Assembly: GCF_035917235.1 (NCBI RefSeq)
Contig: NZ_CP108423.1
Span: 4,219,001-4,283,000, forward strand
Direction: 5' to 3'
Length of the DNA: 64,000 bases
From: Streptomyces sp. NBC_01294
GTDB lineage: Bacteria; Actinomycetota; Actinomycetes; Streptomycetales; Streptomycetaceae
This document shows, piece by piece, positions 6,402 through 15,612 of the stretch (the stretch's first letter is position 1; each line of letters starts with the position of its first letter). The position numbers and the translations under genes are program-made. Below the pieces are notes generated by a model. The model was not told the DNA's origin. It ran no database searches and worked only from the letters and a program-made list of their open reading frames with translations.

Positions 6402-8585
6402 GTGTCGTCCCTTGCGCTGTACCGCCGCTATCGCCCCGAGTCGTTCGCCGAGGTCATCGGTCAGGAGCATGTCACTGCACCGCTGATGCAGGCCCTGCGG
6501 AACAACCGGGTCAATCACGCGTACCTGTTCAGCGGGCCGCGCGGGTGTGGAAAGACCACCAGCGCGCGCATCCTCGCCCGGTGTCTGAACTGTGAGCAGG
6601 GTCCCACTCCGACCCCCTGCGGGGAGTGCCAGTCCTGCCAGGACCTCGCCAGGAACGGGCCGGGGTCCATCGACGTCATCGAGATCGACGCCGCCTCGCA
6701 CGGTGGTGTGGACGATGCCCGTGACCTGCGCGAGAAGGCCTTCTTCGGGCCGGCGTCCAGCCGCTACAAGATCTACATCATCGACGAGGCACACATGGTC
6801 ACCTCGGCGGGCTTCAACGCCCTGCTGAAGGTGGTCGAGGAGCCGCCGGAGCACCTCAAGTTCATCTTCGCCACCACCGAGCCGGAGAAGGTGATCGGGA
6901 CCATCCGGTCCAGGACGCACCACTACCCCTTCCGGCTGGTGCCGCCCGGGACCCTGCGGGACTATCTGGGCGAGGTCTGCGGGCGGGAGGGCGCCACGGT
7001 CGAGGACGGCGTGCTGCCGCTCGTCGTGCGCGCCGGCGCCGGGTCCGTGCGTGACTCGATGTCCGTCATGGACCAGCTGCTCGCCGGTGCGGGTGATGAC
7101 GGTGTGACGTATGCCATGGCGACCTCGCTGCTCGGATACACCGAGGGGTCCCTGCTCGATTCCGTCATCGACGCCTTCGCCGCCGGCGACGGGGCGGCCG
7201 CCTTCGAGGTCGTCGACCGCGTCGTCGAGGGCGGGAACGACCCGCGCCGGTTCGTCGCGGACCTGCTGGAGCGGCTGCGCGACCTGGTCATCCTGGCCGC
7301 CGTGCCCGACGCCGGGGAGAAGGGGCTGATCGACGCCCCCGCCGATGTCGTGGAGCGGATGCAGGCCCAGGCGTCCGTGTTCGGCGCCGCCGAGCTGTCC
7401 CGCGCCGCCGATCTGGTCAACACCGGGCTCACGGAGATGCGGGGCGCGACCTCGCCGCGGCTGCAGCTCGAGCTGATCTGCGCCCGGGTGCTGCTGCCCG
7501 CCGCCTTCGACGACGAGCGGTCCTTCCAGGCCCGGCTCGACCGGCTGGAGCGCAGCGGAGCCGCCGCCTTCGCGGCCGCGCCCGCCATGGGGTACGTACC
7601 CGGGCCCGAGGCGCACGCCATGGCGCCGGCCGGTCCCGGTGGGGGCGTCGCCGCCGCGCGCGCCGCCGCAGGTGTACAGGCCCCCGCCGCTGCCCCGGTG
7701 CCGGCGCCCGCGCCCGTCGCGGCTCCCGAGCCGGTACGGGCTCCCGCGCAGCCGGCGGCACCGGTTCAGGCCGCCCCCGCCGCTCCGGCCGCTCCCGCTC
7801 CCGCCGCCCCCGCGCCCGGGGCGTGGCCCGGGGCCGCGCAGCCCGGCCAGGGCGCCCCCGGTGCCTGGCCCGGAGCCGCGGCTCCCGCAGCCCCGGCGGC
7901 GCCTGCCGCGGGTGCCTGGCCGAGCGCGGCCGCTCCAGGTCAGGGCGCCCCCGCGCCCGCCGCCGCAGCCCCGGCCGCGGCCCCCGCACCGGCCGCCGCC
8001 GCGGCCCCCGCGCCCTCCCCCGGCATGGCCGCCGGCGTCGGGCAGATCCAGGCGATGTGGCCCGGCGTCCTGGAGGCCGTCAAGAACCGCCGCCGCTTCA
8101 CCTGGATCCTGCTCAGCCAGAACGCCCAGGTCACCGGCTTCGACGGCACCACGCTCCAGCTGGGCTTCCCCAATGCCGGAGCCCGCGACAACTTCGCCAG
8201 CAGCGGCAGCGAGGACGTCCTCAAGGCGGTCCTGGCCGAGCAGTTCCAGGTCAACTGGAAGATCGACGCCGTCGTCGGCGGTGGCTCCCCGGCCCCGCTC
8301 CAGACGTCCTCGTACGGCGCCCCGTCCGCGCCCGCGCCCGCCTACAGCCCGCCGCCCCCGGCGCAGCAGGCCCCCGCGCCCCAGTACCAGCCGCAGCAGC
8401 AGCCGCCCCAGCAGTCTGCTCCCGCCCCGCAGCCCCCCGTACAGCAGGCGCCGCCGCCGGTCGCTCCCGAAGACGACTTCGCGGAGGAGGACGATCCCGA
8501 CCTCGTCGAGAGCGCCCTGACCGGACACGACCTGATCGTGCGCGAGCTCGGAGCCACCGTTGTGGAGGAATACACGAATGAGTAG
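6402..8585 (+). CDS. dnaX: DNA polymerase III subunit gamma/tau
   Basis: This is the clamp-loader ATPase subunit of the replicative polymerase. The GTG at 6402 gives MSSLALYRRYRPESFAEVIGQ, the family's canonical start. An upstream in-frame extension would translate the SRP RNA and is rejected. Walker A is GPRGCGKTT, the zinc-binding cysteines follow (CLNCEQGPTPTPCGECQSC), and Walker B is IYIIDEAHM. Domain III ends near residue 380. Then comes a very long Ala/Pro-rich linker (~residues 395-545), a C-terminal polymerase-binding domain (VGQIQAMWPGVLEAVKNRRR) and a second Pro/Gln-rich tail ending in an acidic patch. At 727 aa it is tau-length. I saw no slippery frameshift signal for a separate gamma form. 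Confidence 0.97.
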   Translation: MSSLALYRRYRPESFAEVIGQEHVTAPLMQALRNNRVNHAYLFSGPRGCGKTTSARILARCLNCEQGPTPTPCGECQSCQDLARNGPGSIDVIEIDAASHGGVDDARDLREKAFFGPASSRYKIYIIDEAHMVTSAGFNALLKVVEEPPEHLKFIFATTEPEKVIGTIRSRTHHYPFRLVPPGTLRDYLGEVCGREGATVEDGVLPLVVRAGAGSVRDSMSVMDQLLAGAGDDGVTYAMATSLLGYTEGSLLDSVIDAFAAGDGAAAFEVVDRVVEGGNDPRRFVADLLERLRDLVILAAVPDAGEKGLIDAPADVVERMQAQASVFGAAELSRAADLVNTGLTEMRGATSPRLQLELICARVLLPAAFDDERSFQARLDRLERSGAAAFAAAPAMGYVPGPEAHAMAPAGPGGGVAAARAAAGVQAPAAAPVPAPAPVAAPEPVRAPAQPAAPVQAAPAAPAAPAPAAPAPGAWPGAAQPGQGAPGAWPGAAAPAAPAAPAAGAWPSAAAPGQGAPAPAAAAPAAAPAPAAAAAPAPSPGMAAGVGQIQAMWPGVLEAVKNRRRFTWILLSQNAQVTGFDGTTLQLGFPNAGARDNFASSGSEDVLKAVLAEQFQVNWKIDAVVGGGSPAPLQTSSYGAPSAPAPAYSPPPPAQQAPAPQYQPQQQPPQQSAPAPQPPVQQAPPPVAPEDDFAEEDDPDLVESALTGHDLIVRELGATVVEEYTNE

Positions 8586-8646
8586 CGCCTCCTGATTGGG
8601 GTGGCCGCACGAAACCGGCCGCGCCGTCCGGGCTAGGCTGAGCAGC

Positions 8647-9900
8647 GTGAAGGTCCTCGTCATCGGCGGCGGCGCCCGCGAACATGCCCTGTGCCGCTCT
8701 CTGTCCCTCGACCCCGACGTCTCCGCGCTGTACTGCGCTCCCGGCAACGCCGGCATCGCCGAGGTGGCCGAGCTCCGCCCGGTCGACGCCCTCGACGGCG
8801 ATGCCGTCGCCGCTCTCGCCACCGAACTCGGGGCCGGTCTGGTGGTCGTCGGCCCGGAGGCCCCGCTGGTCGCCGGGGTCGGCGACGCCGTGCGCGCGGC
8901 CGGCATCCCCGTCTTCGGCCCGTCCGCCGAGGCCGCGCAGCTCGAAGGCTCCAAGGCCTTCGCCAAGGACGTGATGGCCGCGGCCGGGGTCCCGACCGCG
9001 CGCAGCTACGTCTGCACCACCCCGGAAGAGGTGGACGCCGCCCTCGACGCCTTCGGCGCCCCGTACGTCGTCAAGGACGACGGTCTCGCGGCCGGCAAGG
9101 GCGTCGTGGTCACCGAGGACCGGGCCGCCGCCCGCGCGCACGCGCTCGGCTGCGACCGCGTGGTCATCGAGGAGTACCTCGACGGCCCCGAGGTGTCCCT
9201 CTTCGCCATCACCGACGGCGTCACCGTGGTCCCGCTCCAGCCCGCGCAGGACTTCAAGCGGGCCCTGGACGGCGACGAGGGCCCCAACACCGGCGGCATG
9301 GGCGCGTACTCCCCGCTGCCCTGGGCCGACCCGAAGCTGGTCGACGAGGTCATGGAGCTGGTCCTCCAGCCGACCGTCGACGAGCTGCGCCGCCGGGGCA
9401 CCCCCTTCTCGGGGCTGCTCTACGCCGGCCTCGCGATCACCAGCCGCGGGACCCGGGTCATCGAGTTCAACGCCCGCTTCGGCGACCCCGAGACCCAGGT
9501 GGTCCTGGCCCGGCTGCGCACCCCGCTCGCGAGCGTGCTGCTGAACGCCGCCAACGGGACCCTGGACGCCGAGCCCGCGCTCGTCTGGCGCGAGGACGCG
9601 GCCGTCACGGTGGTCATCGCCTCCCACAACTACCCCGAGACCCCCCGCACCGGGGACCCGATCGAGGGCCTGGCCGAGGTGGCCGCCGAGGACGCGCCCG
9701 ACGCCTACGTGCTGCACGCCGGGACCCGCCGCGAGGGCGACGCGGTCGTCAGCGCGGGCGGCCGCGTGCTGTCGGTGACGGCGACCGGTTCCGACCTGGC
9801 GCAGGCACGCGCGAAGGCGTATAAGGCGGTGGCGCGCATCCGGCTGGACGGCTCGCAGCACCGTACGGACATCGCGGCCAAGGCCGCGGAAGGCCGCTGA
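8647..9900 (+). CDS. purD: Phosphoribosylamine-glycine ligase (GAR synthetase)
   Basis: This enzyme makes glycinamide ribonucleotide from phosphoribosylamine, glycine and ATP, the second step of purine synthesis. At 417 aa it is the normal monofunctional length. It has the N-terminal [16 protein letters not shown], the ATP-grasp region ([33 protein letters not shown]) and the PurD signature [11 protein letters not shown] at 8647 is chosen because it gives the conserved N-terminus. It follows dnaX after 61 nt, in the order usual for Streptomyces, and is closed by a strong hairpin. Confidence 0.97.
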   Translation: MKVLVIGGGAREHALCRSLSLDPDVSALYCAPGNAGIAEVAELRPVDALDGDAVAALATELGAGLVVVGPEAPLVAGVGDAVRAAGIPVFGPSAEAAQLEGSKAFAKDVMAAAGVPTARSYVCTTPEEVDAALDAFGAPYVVKDDGLAAGKGVVVTEDRAAARAHALGCDRVVIEEYLDGPEVSLFAITDGVTVVPLQPAQDFKRALDGDEGPNTGGMGAYSPLPWADPKLVDEVMELVLQPTVDELRRRGTPFSGLLYAGLAITSRGTRVIEFNARFGDPETQVVLARLRTPLASVLLNAANGTLDAEPALVWREDAAVTVVIASHNYPETPRTGDPIEGLAEVAAEDAPDAYVLHAGTRREGDAVVSAGGRVLSVTATGSDLAQARAKAYKAVARIRLDGSQHRTDIAAKAAEGR

Positions 9901-9957
9901 GAGGCCGCTGACGACCGGGCAGGGCCGTCGAACACCGCTGACCAGCAGGTCCGCAGA

Positions 9958-10000
9958 CCCGCGGGCCCGGTGCGCACGATGTGCGCACCGGGCCCGCGGG
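9958..10000. terminator. Terminator hairpin after purD
   Basis: A perfect 20-bp stem (CCCGCGGGCCCGGTGCGCAC and its complement) with a 3-nt loop lies 57 bases after the purD stop. There is no T-run, as is normal in Streptomyces. Confidence 0.85.
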
Positions 10001-10229
10001 CGCGTTCGCGTGCGACTGCATCCGGCCGCGTTCGAACGCACCCACCTTTACCCAAAGCCATTCCATCGGGTGATCGTCACCCTGTCTGCCTGACGCCCGG
10101 GCGTGCCCCAACTAGGGTGCGGCGCAAGCATTCCGGCACTTGGCCCACCGGCATTGCGATGTCAGTGGCGGGTGTCACAGTGGGGGAGTGAGCAACGTCG
10201 CCGCAGGGCAGAGGGGGTGAGGTCCGGTC

Positions 10230-11984
10230 GTGTCCGGAACCGTTTCGATCATGGAAGCGGGCGTGCCGTCCGCACGTTCCCGCGCTCTGGCCGTGCTGCG
10301 CGTCCGCAGCAGGGCCCTGGCCGTCGGGCTGCTGCCCGTCGCCCTCGCCGTGGTGCTGGTGGCCGCCCGGATGACGGGCCGGCTGGCCGGTGACCCCTGG
10401 CCGGCGGTGACCCTCGCCGTGTGCGCGGTGGCCGCGCTGGTGCTGCTCGTCGGCGGTGCCTTCGCCGCGGTGGTGCTGCGGTCGAGCCCCGCCGTGACGC
10501 CGACGGTGCCGCTGTCGGAGGCCGCCGCGCCCGACCTCTACCGGCTGGTGCGGGACCTGGCCGACCGGATGGACGTGCCGCCGCCCTCCGCGATAGCGCT
10601 GACGCCGGACTGCGACAGCTGGCTGGAGGACCGGACCCACGCGGCCCACCGCCGGACCGGCATATCCGCCGGTCCGGAGTCCGAGCCGGGTGCGGCCCCC
10701 GTGCTGGTGATCGGCTCGCCGTTCCTGTGGTGGATGCGCGTCGCGGAGCTACGGGCGGTCCTCGCGCCCGTCGTCGCCGGTACGGGCCCGTCCGCCCACC
10801 CGGACATAGCCGACGCGCGCGGCTTCGTACGGGGCCTGGACGCGGCTGTGGACGTGGGCAGCCGGCCCGGCCTCGGCTGGATCGCCCCGCCGGCCCGGCT
10901 GCTGCTGCGGCTGTGCCGCACGGACGCCGCCGAGATGGAGCGCGGGGTGGCCGCGGCCGCCTCGGCGCGTGCACAGGGTGTGGACTACGGGCTGCGCATC
11001 GTCGCCCAGGAGCAGGTCGGCCTCGCCTACGCGGGCTGGGACCGGCTGCTGACCCGGGTCGCGCTGCCCGCCTGGCGGATGGGCCGCTGGCCGGCGCACC
11101 TCGACGCCGGCGTGGTCTCCGCGCTGACCGAGCTGTCCCGGCGGGACCGGCTGGCCGAGGGGTTCACCTCGCGGCTGGGCGAGCGCCCCGCCTGCGATCT
11201 TCTGGAGCAGCCCGGGGCGGTCGACGAGGCGACGTCGCTGCTGGCCGCGCGGCTCTTCCACGGCGGTCCGGCGGAGCCCGGGCCGGACTGGTCCCCGGTG
11301 GACTGGGCCGCGTATCCGGAGGAGGTCGTGGACCGCAAGTGGCGTACGGAGGCGGCCCGGCTGCATGCCGCGCTGGACGCCCTGGCCGTCCCCGCGGGCC
11401 TGCCCCCGGGTCCTTCGGGACCGGCCGGTCCGGCCGCGCCGGTCGGGCCCTCCGGGGCCGGGGTCCGGCCCGGTGCGTCCGGAGCCGCCGGAGCCGCGGG
11501 ATCCACCACGATCGAGGCCGACTCCGCGTCACCCACCGCGGACGGCTTCACCGGGCCCACGCTCGAGCGGGTGCTGGGCTATCTCACGGACACCGCCGGC
11601 GAGGGCACGGCCGGCGAGGCGCTGGCCGGCCGGCTCAGCGGAGACCTGGCCCGCGAGGAGCGGGCCGCCGGTCCGGCCGCCGGGTCGGGGAAGGCGCGCG
11701 GTGCGGACGCCGTGCCGCTGTTCCCGCTCCAGCCGCCGCGCAGCGGCCGGGACCTGCTGGCCGACCACGTGACGGCGATGGTGTGCTGTGCCGCCGTGGA
11801 CTCGGCCGGGGCCGAGCCCGGAATGGACTGGCTCGACGGGCCGGTCCTGCTGGTCGGCGGCGACCGCCGCTCCGACCTGGCGCCGCGCGTGCTGTGCCTG
11901 GTCGAAGACGGGAATCCGGATCCCCTGCGGGACTGGCTCGCGGCCCTCGGCGTCCGCCCGGAGAAGCCGGTCCGCCTGATCTGA
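10230..11984 (+). CDS. Membrane M48-like protein lacking the zinc motif
   Basis: Two N-terminal membrane segments (~residues 28-48 and 58-82) are followed by a region with the layout of M48 (HtpX-type) metalloproteases: a loop with VLVIGSPFLWWMRVAELRAVLAP. In active M48 enzymes the helix after ELRAVLA carries HExxH, but here it reads LAPVVAGTG (~residues 178-186), so the metal ligands are gone. The rest is Ala/Gly-rich with a low-complexity Pro/Gly linker (~390-430). It is a conserved Streptomyces hypothetical as far as I recall. A structural or scaffolding pseudoprotease role is inference. The GTG at 10230 is used; an ATG lies seven codons on. Confidence 0.65.
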   Translation: MSGTVSIMEAGVPSARSRALAVLRVRSRALAVGLLPVALAVVLVAARMTGRLAGDPWPAVTLAVCAVAALVLLVGGAFAAVVLRSSPAVTPTVPLSEAAAPDLYRLVRDLADRMDVPPPSAIALTPDCDSWLEDRTHAAHRRTGISAGPESEPGAAPVLVIGSPFLWWMRVAELRAVLAPVVAGTGPSAHPDIADARGFVRGLDAAVDVGSRPGLGWIAPPARLLLRLCRTDAAEMERGVAAAASARAQGVDYGLRIVAQEQVGLAYAGWDRLLTRVALPAWRMGRWPAHLDAGVVSALTELSRRDRLAEGFTSRLGERPACDLLEQPGAVDEATSLLAARLFHGGPAEPGPDWSPVDWAAYPEEVVDRKWRTEAARLHAALDALAVPAGLPPGPSGPAGPAAPVGPSGAGVRPGASGAAGAAGSTTIEADSASPTADGFTGPTLERVLGYLTDTAGEGTAGEALAGRLSGDLAREERAAGPAAGSGKARGADAVPLFPLQPPRSGRDLLADHVTAMVCCAAVDSAGAEPGMDWLDGPVLLVGGDRRSDLAPRVLCLVEDGNPDPLRDWLAALGVRPEKPVRLI

Positions 11985-12307
11985 GACCTCGGACGTGCCG
12001 GGGCGCCCGAGGGCGCCCGGGGAAGGGCGTCCGAGGGCTCCGCGGGCGGGTCGCAGGCGGGGCGCAGACGGGTCGCGGATGCGCCCCCGGGAGGGCTACG
12101 ACTCGCACGGACAAGCGGATGCCAATGTTCCGGTCACGTCAATTCGCGACGAACGGTGATGGACTGAGTGCGTTATGTGATGTGCTGGGACCGGTCGCGG
12201 CTGGATGTCCTGAACCGGGTGTCCGAGAAATGCCGTCACAGCACAGCGTGTGCCGCGCCCACCGAAGCGATGGATGCCCGTTCGGGGGAGCGAGGGAGGG
12301 AGCGGTC
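11985..12307. other. Intergenic region, 323 bp
   Basis: It holds GGGCGCCC palindromes near 12000-12020, possibly terminating the upstream gene, then a less GC-rich stretch (12110-12200) likely to hold the promoter of the dimethylformamidase-like gene. No gene is seen. Confidence 0.4.
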
Positions 12308-13795
12308 ATGGGTGGTGCGGACCAGATCCGGCGTTGGGAGTCAGGTGCGCTCGCGCACGCGGTGACCGACCCCTTCGGACAGGGGCCCCTGCCCTGGTTC
12401 CGGGGCAGTGAGCTCTACTTCGACGACGGCCAGGTCGTGCCCTGGTACGTGGACCCGGCGGCCGCGGCCGCCGGCACCGGCCAGATCCCCCGCGCCCGCG
12501 GCGCCGGCGGCCCCCGCACCGCGGACGACGTGCACCGCCAGATCAAGGGCTTCGCCTCCACCGGCGCCGTCACCCCCGGCGAGGCCATCGACTTCCACAT
12601 CACCGTCGACCCGCCCCAGCAGTTCTCCGTCGACGTCTACCGGATCGGCCACTACGGCGGCGACGGGGCCTCCAAGATCACCACCAGCCCCCGCCTCTCC
12701 GGCATCGTCCAGCCGGCCCCCCTGGCCGCGGACCGCACCGTCTCCTGCCACCACTGGTGGCTGTCCTGGCGCCTCCAGGTGCCCTCGTACTGGAGCGTCG
12801 GCGCGTACGTCGCCGTGCTGACCACCGCCGACGGCTACCGCTCCCACATCCCCTTCACGGTCCGCGACGACCACCCCGCCGACCTCCTGCTGCTGCTCCC
12901 GGACATCACCTGGCAGGCCTACAACCTCTACCCGGAGGACGGCCGCAGCGGCGCCAGCCTCTACCACGCCTGGGACGAGGAGGGCCGGCTGCTCGGCGAG
13001 CAGGACGCGGCCGTCACCGTCTCCTTCGACCGCCCCTACGCGGGCGCGGGCCTGCCCCTGCACGTCGGCCACGCCTACGACTTCATCCGCTGGGCCGAGC
13101 GCTACGGCTACGACATCGCCTACGCCGACACCCGCGACCTGCACGCCGGCCGAGTCGACCCCACCCGCTACCGCGGCCTGGTCTTCCCCGGCCACGACGA
13201 GTACTGGTCGGCCCCCATGCGCCGCACCGTCGAGCGCGCCCGCCAGCACGGCACCTCGCTCGTCTTCCTCTCCGCCAACACCATGTACTGGCAGGTCGAG
13301 CTCGGCCCGTCGCCGTCCGGGGTCGACGACCGGCTCCTCACCTGCCGAAAACGCCGCGGCCCCGGCCGCCCCAGCCTGTGGCGCGAGGTCGACCGCCCGG
13401 AGCAGCAACTGCTCGGCATCCAGTACGCGGGCCGGGTCCCCGAGCCGGCCCCCCTGATCGTGCGCAACGCCACGCACTGGCTCTGGGACTCCACCGGCGC
13501 CGGGGAGAACGACGAGCTGCCCGGCCTGGTCGCGGGCGAGGCCGACCGCTACTTCCCGCGCACCCAGCTCCCCGAGCACCAAGACCGGATCCTGCTCGCG
13601 CACTCCCCGTACCTCGACGGCGACGGCCACCGCCGCCACCAGGAGACCTCCCTGTACCGGGCTCCCAGCGGCGCCCTGGTCTTCGCCTCCGGCACCTTCG
13701 CCTGGTCCCCGGCCCTCGACCGCCCCGGCCACGTCGACGAGCGGGTGCAGCGGGCCACGGCCAATCTCCTCGACCGGATCTGCAAGCGCGACTGA
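12308..13795 (+). CDS. N,N-dimethylformamidase beta-subunit-like protein (495 aa)
   Basis: The sequence matches the large-subunit domain of N,N-dimethylformamidase: FSVDVYRIGHYGGDGASK, DLLLLLPDITWQAYNLY, LHVGHAYDFIRWAERYGYDIAY, GHDEYWSAPMR, and the C-terminal SGTFAWSPALDRPG. In the characterised enzyme a mononuclear iron is held by one Glu and two Tyr; candidate residues are in the GHDEYWS and WQAYNLY segments. There is no signal peptide, and no small alpha-subunit gene lies nearby. Streptomyces genomes often carry such stand-alone homologs of unknown substrate, so the activity is uncertain. The ATG at 12308 is preceded by GGGAGGGAG. purC follows after a short repeat-rich gap. Confidence 0.8.
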   Translation: MGGADQIRRWESGALAHAVTDPFGQGPLPWFRGSELYFDDGQVVPWYVDPAAAAAGTGQIPRARGAGGPRTADDVHRQIKGFASTGAVTPGEAIDFHITVDPPQQFSVDVYRIGHYGGDGASKITTSPRLSGIVQPAPLAADRTVSCHHWWLSWRLQVPSYWSVGAYVAVLTTADGYRSHIPFTVRDDHPADLLLLLPDITWQAYNLYPEDGRSGASLYHAWDEEGRLLGEQDAAVTVSFDRPYAGAGLPLHVGHAYDFIRWAERYGYDIAYADTRDLHAGRVDPTRYRGLVFPGHDEYWSAPMRRTVERARQHGTSLVFLSANTMYWQVELGPSPSGVDDRLLTCRKRRGPGRPSLWREVDRPEQQLLGIQYAGRVPEPAPLIVRNATHWLWDSTGAGENDELPGLVAGEADRYFPRTQLPEHQDRILLAHSPYLDGDGHRRHQETSLYRAPSGALVFASGTFAWSPALDRPGHVDERVQRATANLLDRICKRD

Positions 13796-13796
13796 C

Positions 13797-13876
13797 CGGC
13801 CGCCGGCCCGCGACCGACCGCCGGCGGACCCCGCGACCGACCGGCGGCGGACCCGCGACCGGCCGGCCGCCGACCC
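13797..13876. repeat. Short GC-rich direct repeats before purC
   Basis: Related copies of a unit like GCGACCGACCGCCGGCGGACCCC stand head to tail here, with drift. They fill most of the 154-bp gap before purC. They look like slippage products and have no evident coding role. Confidence 0.6.
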
Positions 13877-13949
13877 ACCCCTGTCCACAAGTGGGGGCGA
13901 AGGTGCGGGAGAATCGGTCTGCGCTCATACAGAACCACAGGGAGACCCC

Positions 13950-14855
13950 GTGTCCGGATTCGTCGAAAAGCCCGAGCCGGTTCAGGTTCCGGGCCTCGTC
14001 CACCTCCACACCGGCAAGGTGCGCGACCTCTACCGCGACGAGGACGGCCGCCTCGTCATGGTCGCCAGCGACCGCATGTCCGCCTTCGACTGGGTCCTGC
14101 CCACCGCGATCCCCGACAAGGGCCGCGTCCTGACCCAGCTCTCCCTGTGGTGGTTCGACCAGCTCGCGGACCTCGTCCCGAACCACGTCATCTCCACCGA
14201 CCTGCCCGACGGCGCCCCCGCCGACTGGGCCGGCCGCACGCTGATCTGCCGCAACCTCGACATGGTCCCGGTCGAGTGCGTGGCCCGCGGCTACCTCACC
14301 GGCTCCGGCCTCGCCGAGTACCAGCAGACCCGCACCGTCTGCGGCCTCGGCCTCCCCGAGGGGCTCGTGGACGGCTCCGAGCTGCCCGGCCCGATCTTCA
14401 CCCCGGCGGCCAAGGCCGAGGTCGGCGAGCACGACGAGAACGTCTCCTACGAGGAGGTCGCGCGCACCACCGGCGCCGAGACGGCGGCGCTGCTGCGCCA
14501 GACCACCCTGGCCGTGTACAGCCGCGCCCGGGACATCGCGCGCGAGCGCGGCATCATCCTGGCCGACACCAAGTTCGAGTTCGGGTTCGACCCGAAGGAC
14601 GGCACCCTGGTCGCCGCCGACGAGGTGCTGACCCCGGACTCCTCCCGCTTCTGGCCGGCCGACCAGTGGGAGCCGGGCCGCTCGCAGCCCTCCTACGACA
14701 AGCAGTACGTCCGCGACTGGCTGGCCTCCTCGGCCTCCGGCTGGGACCCGAAGGGCGAGTTCCCGCCGCCGGCCCTCCCGACGCAGGTCGTCGCGCAGAC
14801 CCGCGCCAAGTACATCGAGGCGTACGAGCGGCTCACCGGCCTGACCTGGTCCTGA
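13950..14855 (+). CDS. purC: SAICAR synthetase
   Basis: It joins CAIR and aspartate with ATP to give SAICAR in purine synthesis. At 301 aa it is the longer SAICAR-synthetase form typical of actinobacteria and yeast-like enzymes. Motifs are LHTGKVRDLY at the nucleotide-binding start, ASDRMSAFDWVLP, VECVARGYLTGSG, and ILADTKFEFGFD. The GTG start has the ribosome binding site AGGGAGA. A hairpin follows, shared with the convergent tRNA-Gly transcript. Confidence 0.97.
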   Translation: MSGFVEKPEPVQVPGLVHLHTGKVRDLYRDEDGRLVMVASDRMSAFDWVLPTAIPDKGRVLTQLSLWWFDQLADLVPNHVISTDLPDGAPADWAGRTLICRNLDMVPVECVARGYLTGSGLAEYQQTRTVCGLGLPEGLVDGSELPGPIFTPAAKAEVGEHDENVSYEEVARTTGAETAALLRQTTLAVYSRARDIARERGIILADTKFEFGFDPKDGTLVAADEVLTPDSSRFWPADQWEPGRSQPSYDKQYVRDWLASSASGWDPKGEFPPPALPTQVVAQTRAKYIEAYERLTGLTWS

Positions 14856-14860
14856 GACAC

Positions 14861-14896
14861 GAAGAAGCCCCCGGTCCGAGGACCGGGGGCTTCTTC
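14861..14896. terminator. Bidirectional terminator between purC and tRNA-Gly
   Basis: GAAGAAGCCCCCGGTCC pairs with its complement across a short loop. The transcription units converge on it. Confidence 0.88.
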
Positions 14897-14903
14897 ACTG
14901 CAG

Positions 14904-14976
<73 letters not shown>

Positions 14977-15000
14977 AGGTGCGCCGTAACGCGAGAACTA

Positions 15001-15612
15001 CTATACCCAACCTCGTGCCCGTGCGATGCGCACGGCCGTGTGCCGGTTCTCGGCCCCCAGCTTCGTCGCCGCCGAGGACAGGTAGTTGCGTACGGTCCCC
15101 TGCGACAGCGCGGCCCGCTCCGCGATCTCCGCGACCGGCGCCCCGTCCGCCGCGAGTTCGAGCACCTCGGCCTCCCGCGCGGTCAGCGGTGAGTCCCCCG
15201 CGCTGATCGCGTCGGCCGCCAACTCCGGGTCCACGTAACGGCCTCCGGCGTGCACGGTCCGGATCAGCTCGGCCAGCCGCTGCGCCGAGACCGTCTTCGG
15301 CGCGAAGGCCCGCACCCCCGCGGCCAGCGCCCGCTTCAGATGGCCGGGGCGCCCGTGGCTGGTCACGATCATGGTCCTGCAGTCGGGGAGTTCGGCCCGC
15401 AGCGCTGTGGCGACACTCACACCGTCCGCCCCCGGCATCTGCAGGTCCAGCACCGCCACGTCCGGCCGGTGCGCCCGCGCCATCGCCAGCGCCTCGGGTC
15501 CCGAGGCCGCCTCCGCGACCACGAGCAGGTCGTCCTCCAGCGCGAGCAGCGCCGCCAGGGCCCCGCGGATCAGGTGCTCGTCGTCGGCGAGCAGTACGCG
15601 TACGGGGCTCAC
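15001..15612 (-). CDS. NarL/LuxR-family response regulator
   Basis: A two-component response regulator of 203 aa. The receiver domain (1-~120) begins with VRVLLADDEHLIRGAL, has the phospho-acceptor aspartate in VAVLDLQMPG, the Thr/Ser in IVTSHG and the Lys in FAPKTV. The LuxR-type helix-turn-helix (LTAREAEVLELAADGAPVAEIAERAALSQGTVRNYLSS) closes the protein. Its GTG start overlaps the kinase stop by 4 bases, so the pair is coupled. It belongs to a four-gene unit with an ABC exporter, the arrangement of DesK/DesR- or LiaRS-like systems that sense membrane or drug stress and switch on the transporter. The specific signal is unknown. Confidence 0.95.
   Translation of the reverse strand: MSPVRVLLADDEHLIRGALAALLALEDDLLVVAEAASGPEALAMARAHRPDVAVLDLQMPGADGVSVATALRAELPDCRTMIVTSHGRPGHLKRALAAGVRAFAPKTVSAQRLAELIRTVHAGGRYVDPELAADAISAGDSPLTAREAEVLELAADGAPVAEIAERAALSQGTVRNYLSSAATKLGAENRHTAVRIARARGWV

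Noticed and set aside
8560..8600. A programmed frameshift making a short gamma form of DnaX
   Set aside because: No A-rich slippery sequence with a following stem was seen in dnaX.
6219..8966. 915-codon minus-strand frame across dnaX
   Set aside because: It mirrors the low-complexity dnaX linker, has no protein-family features, and dnaX itself is certain.
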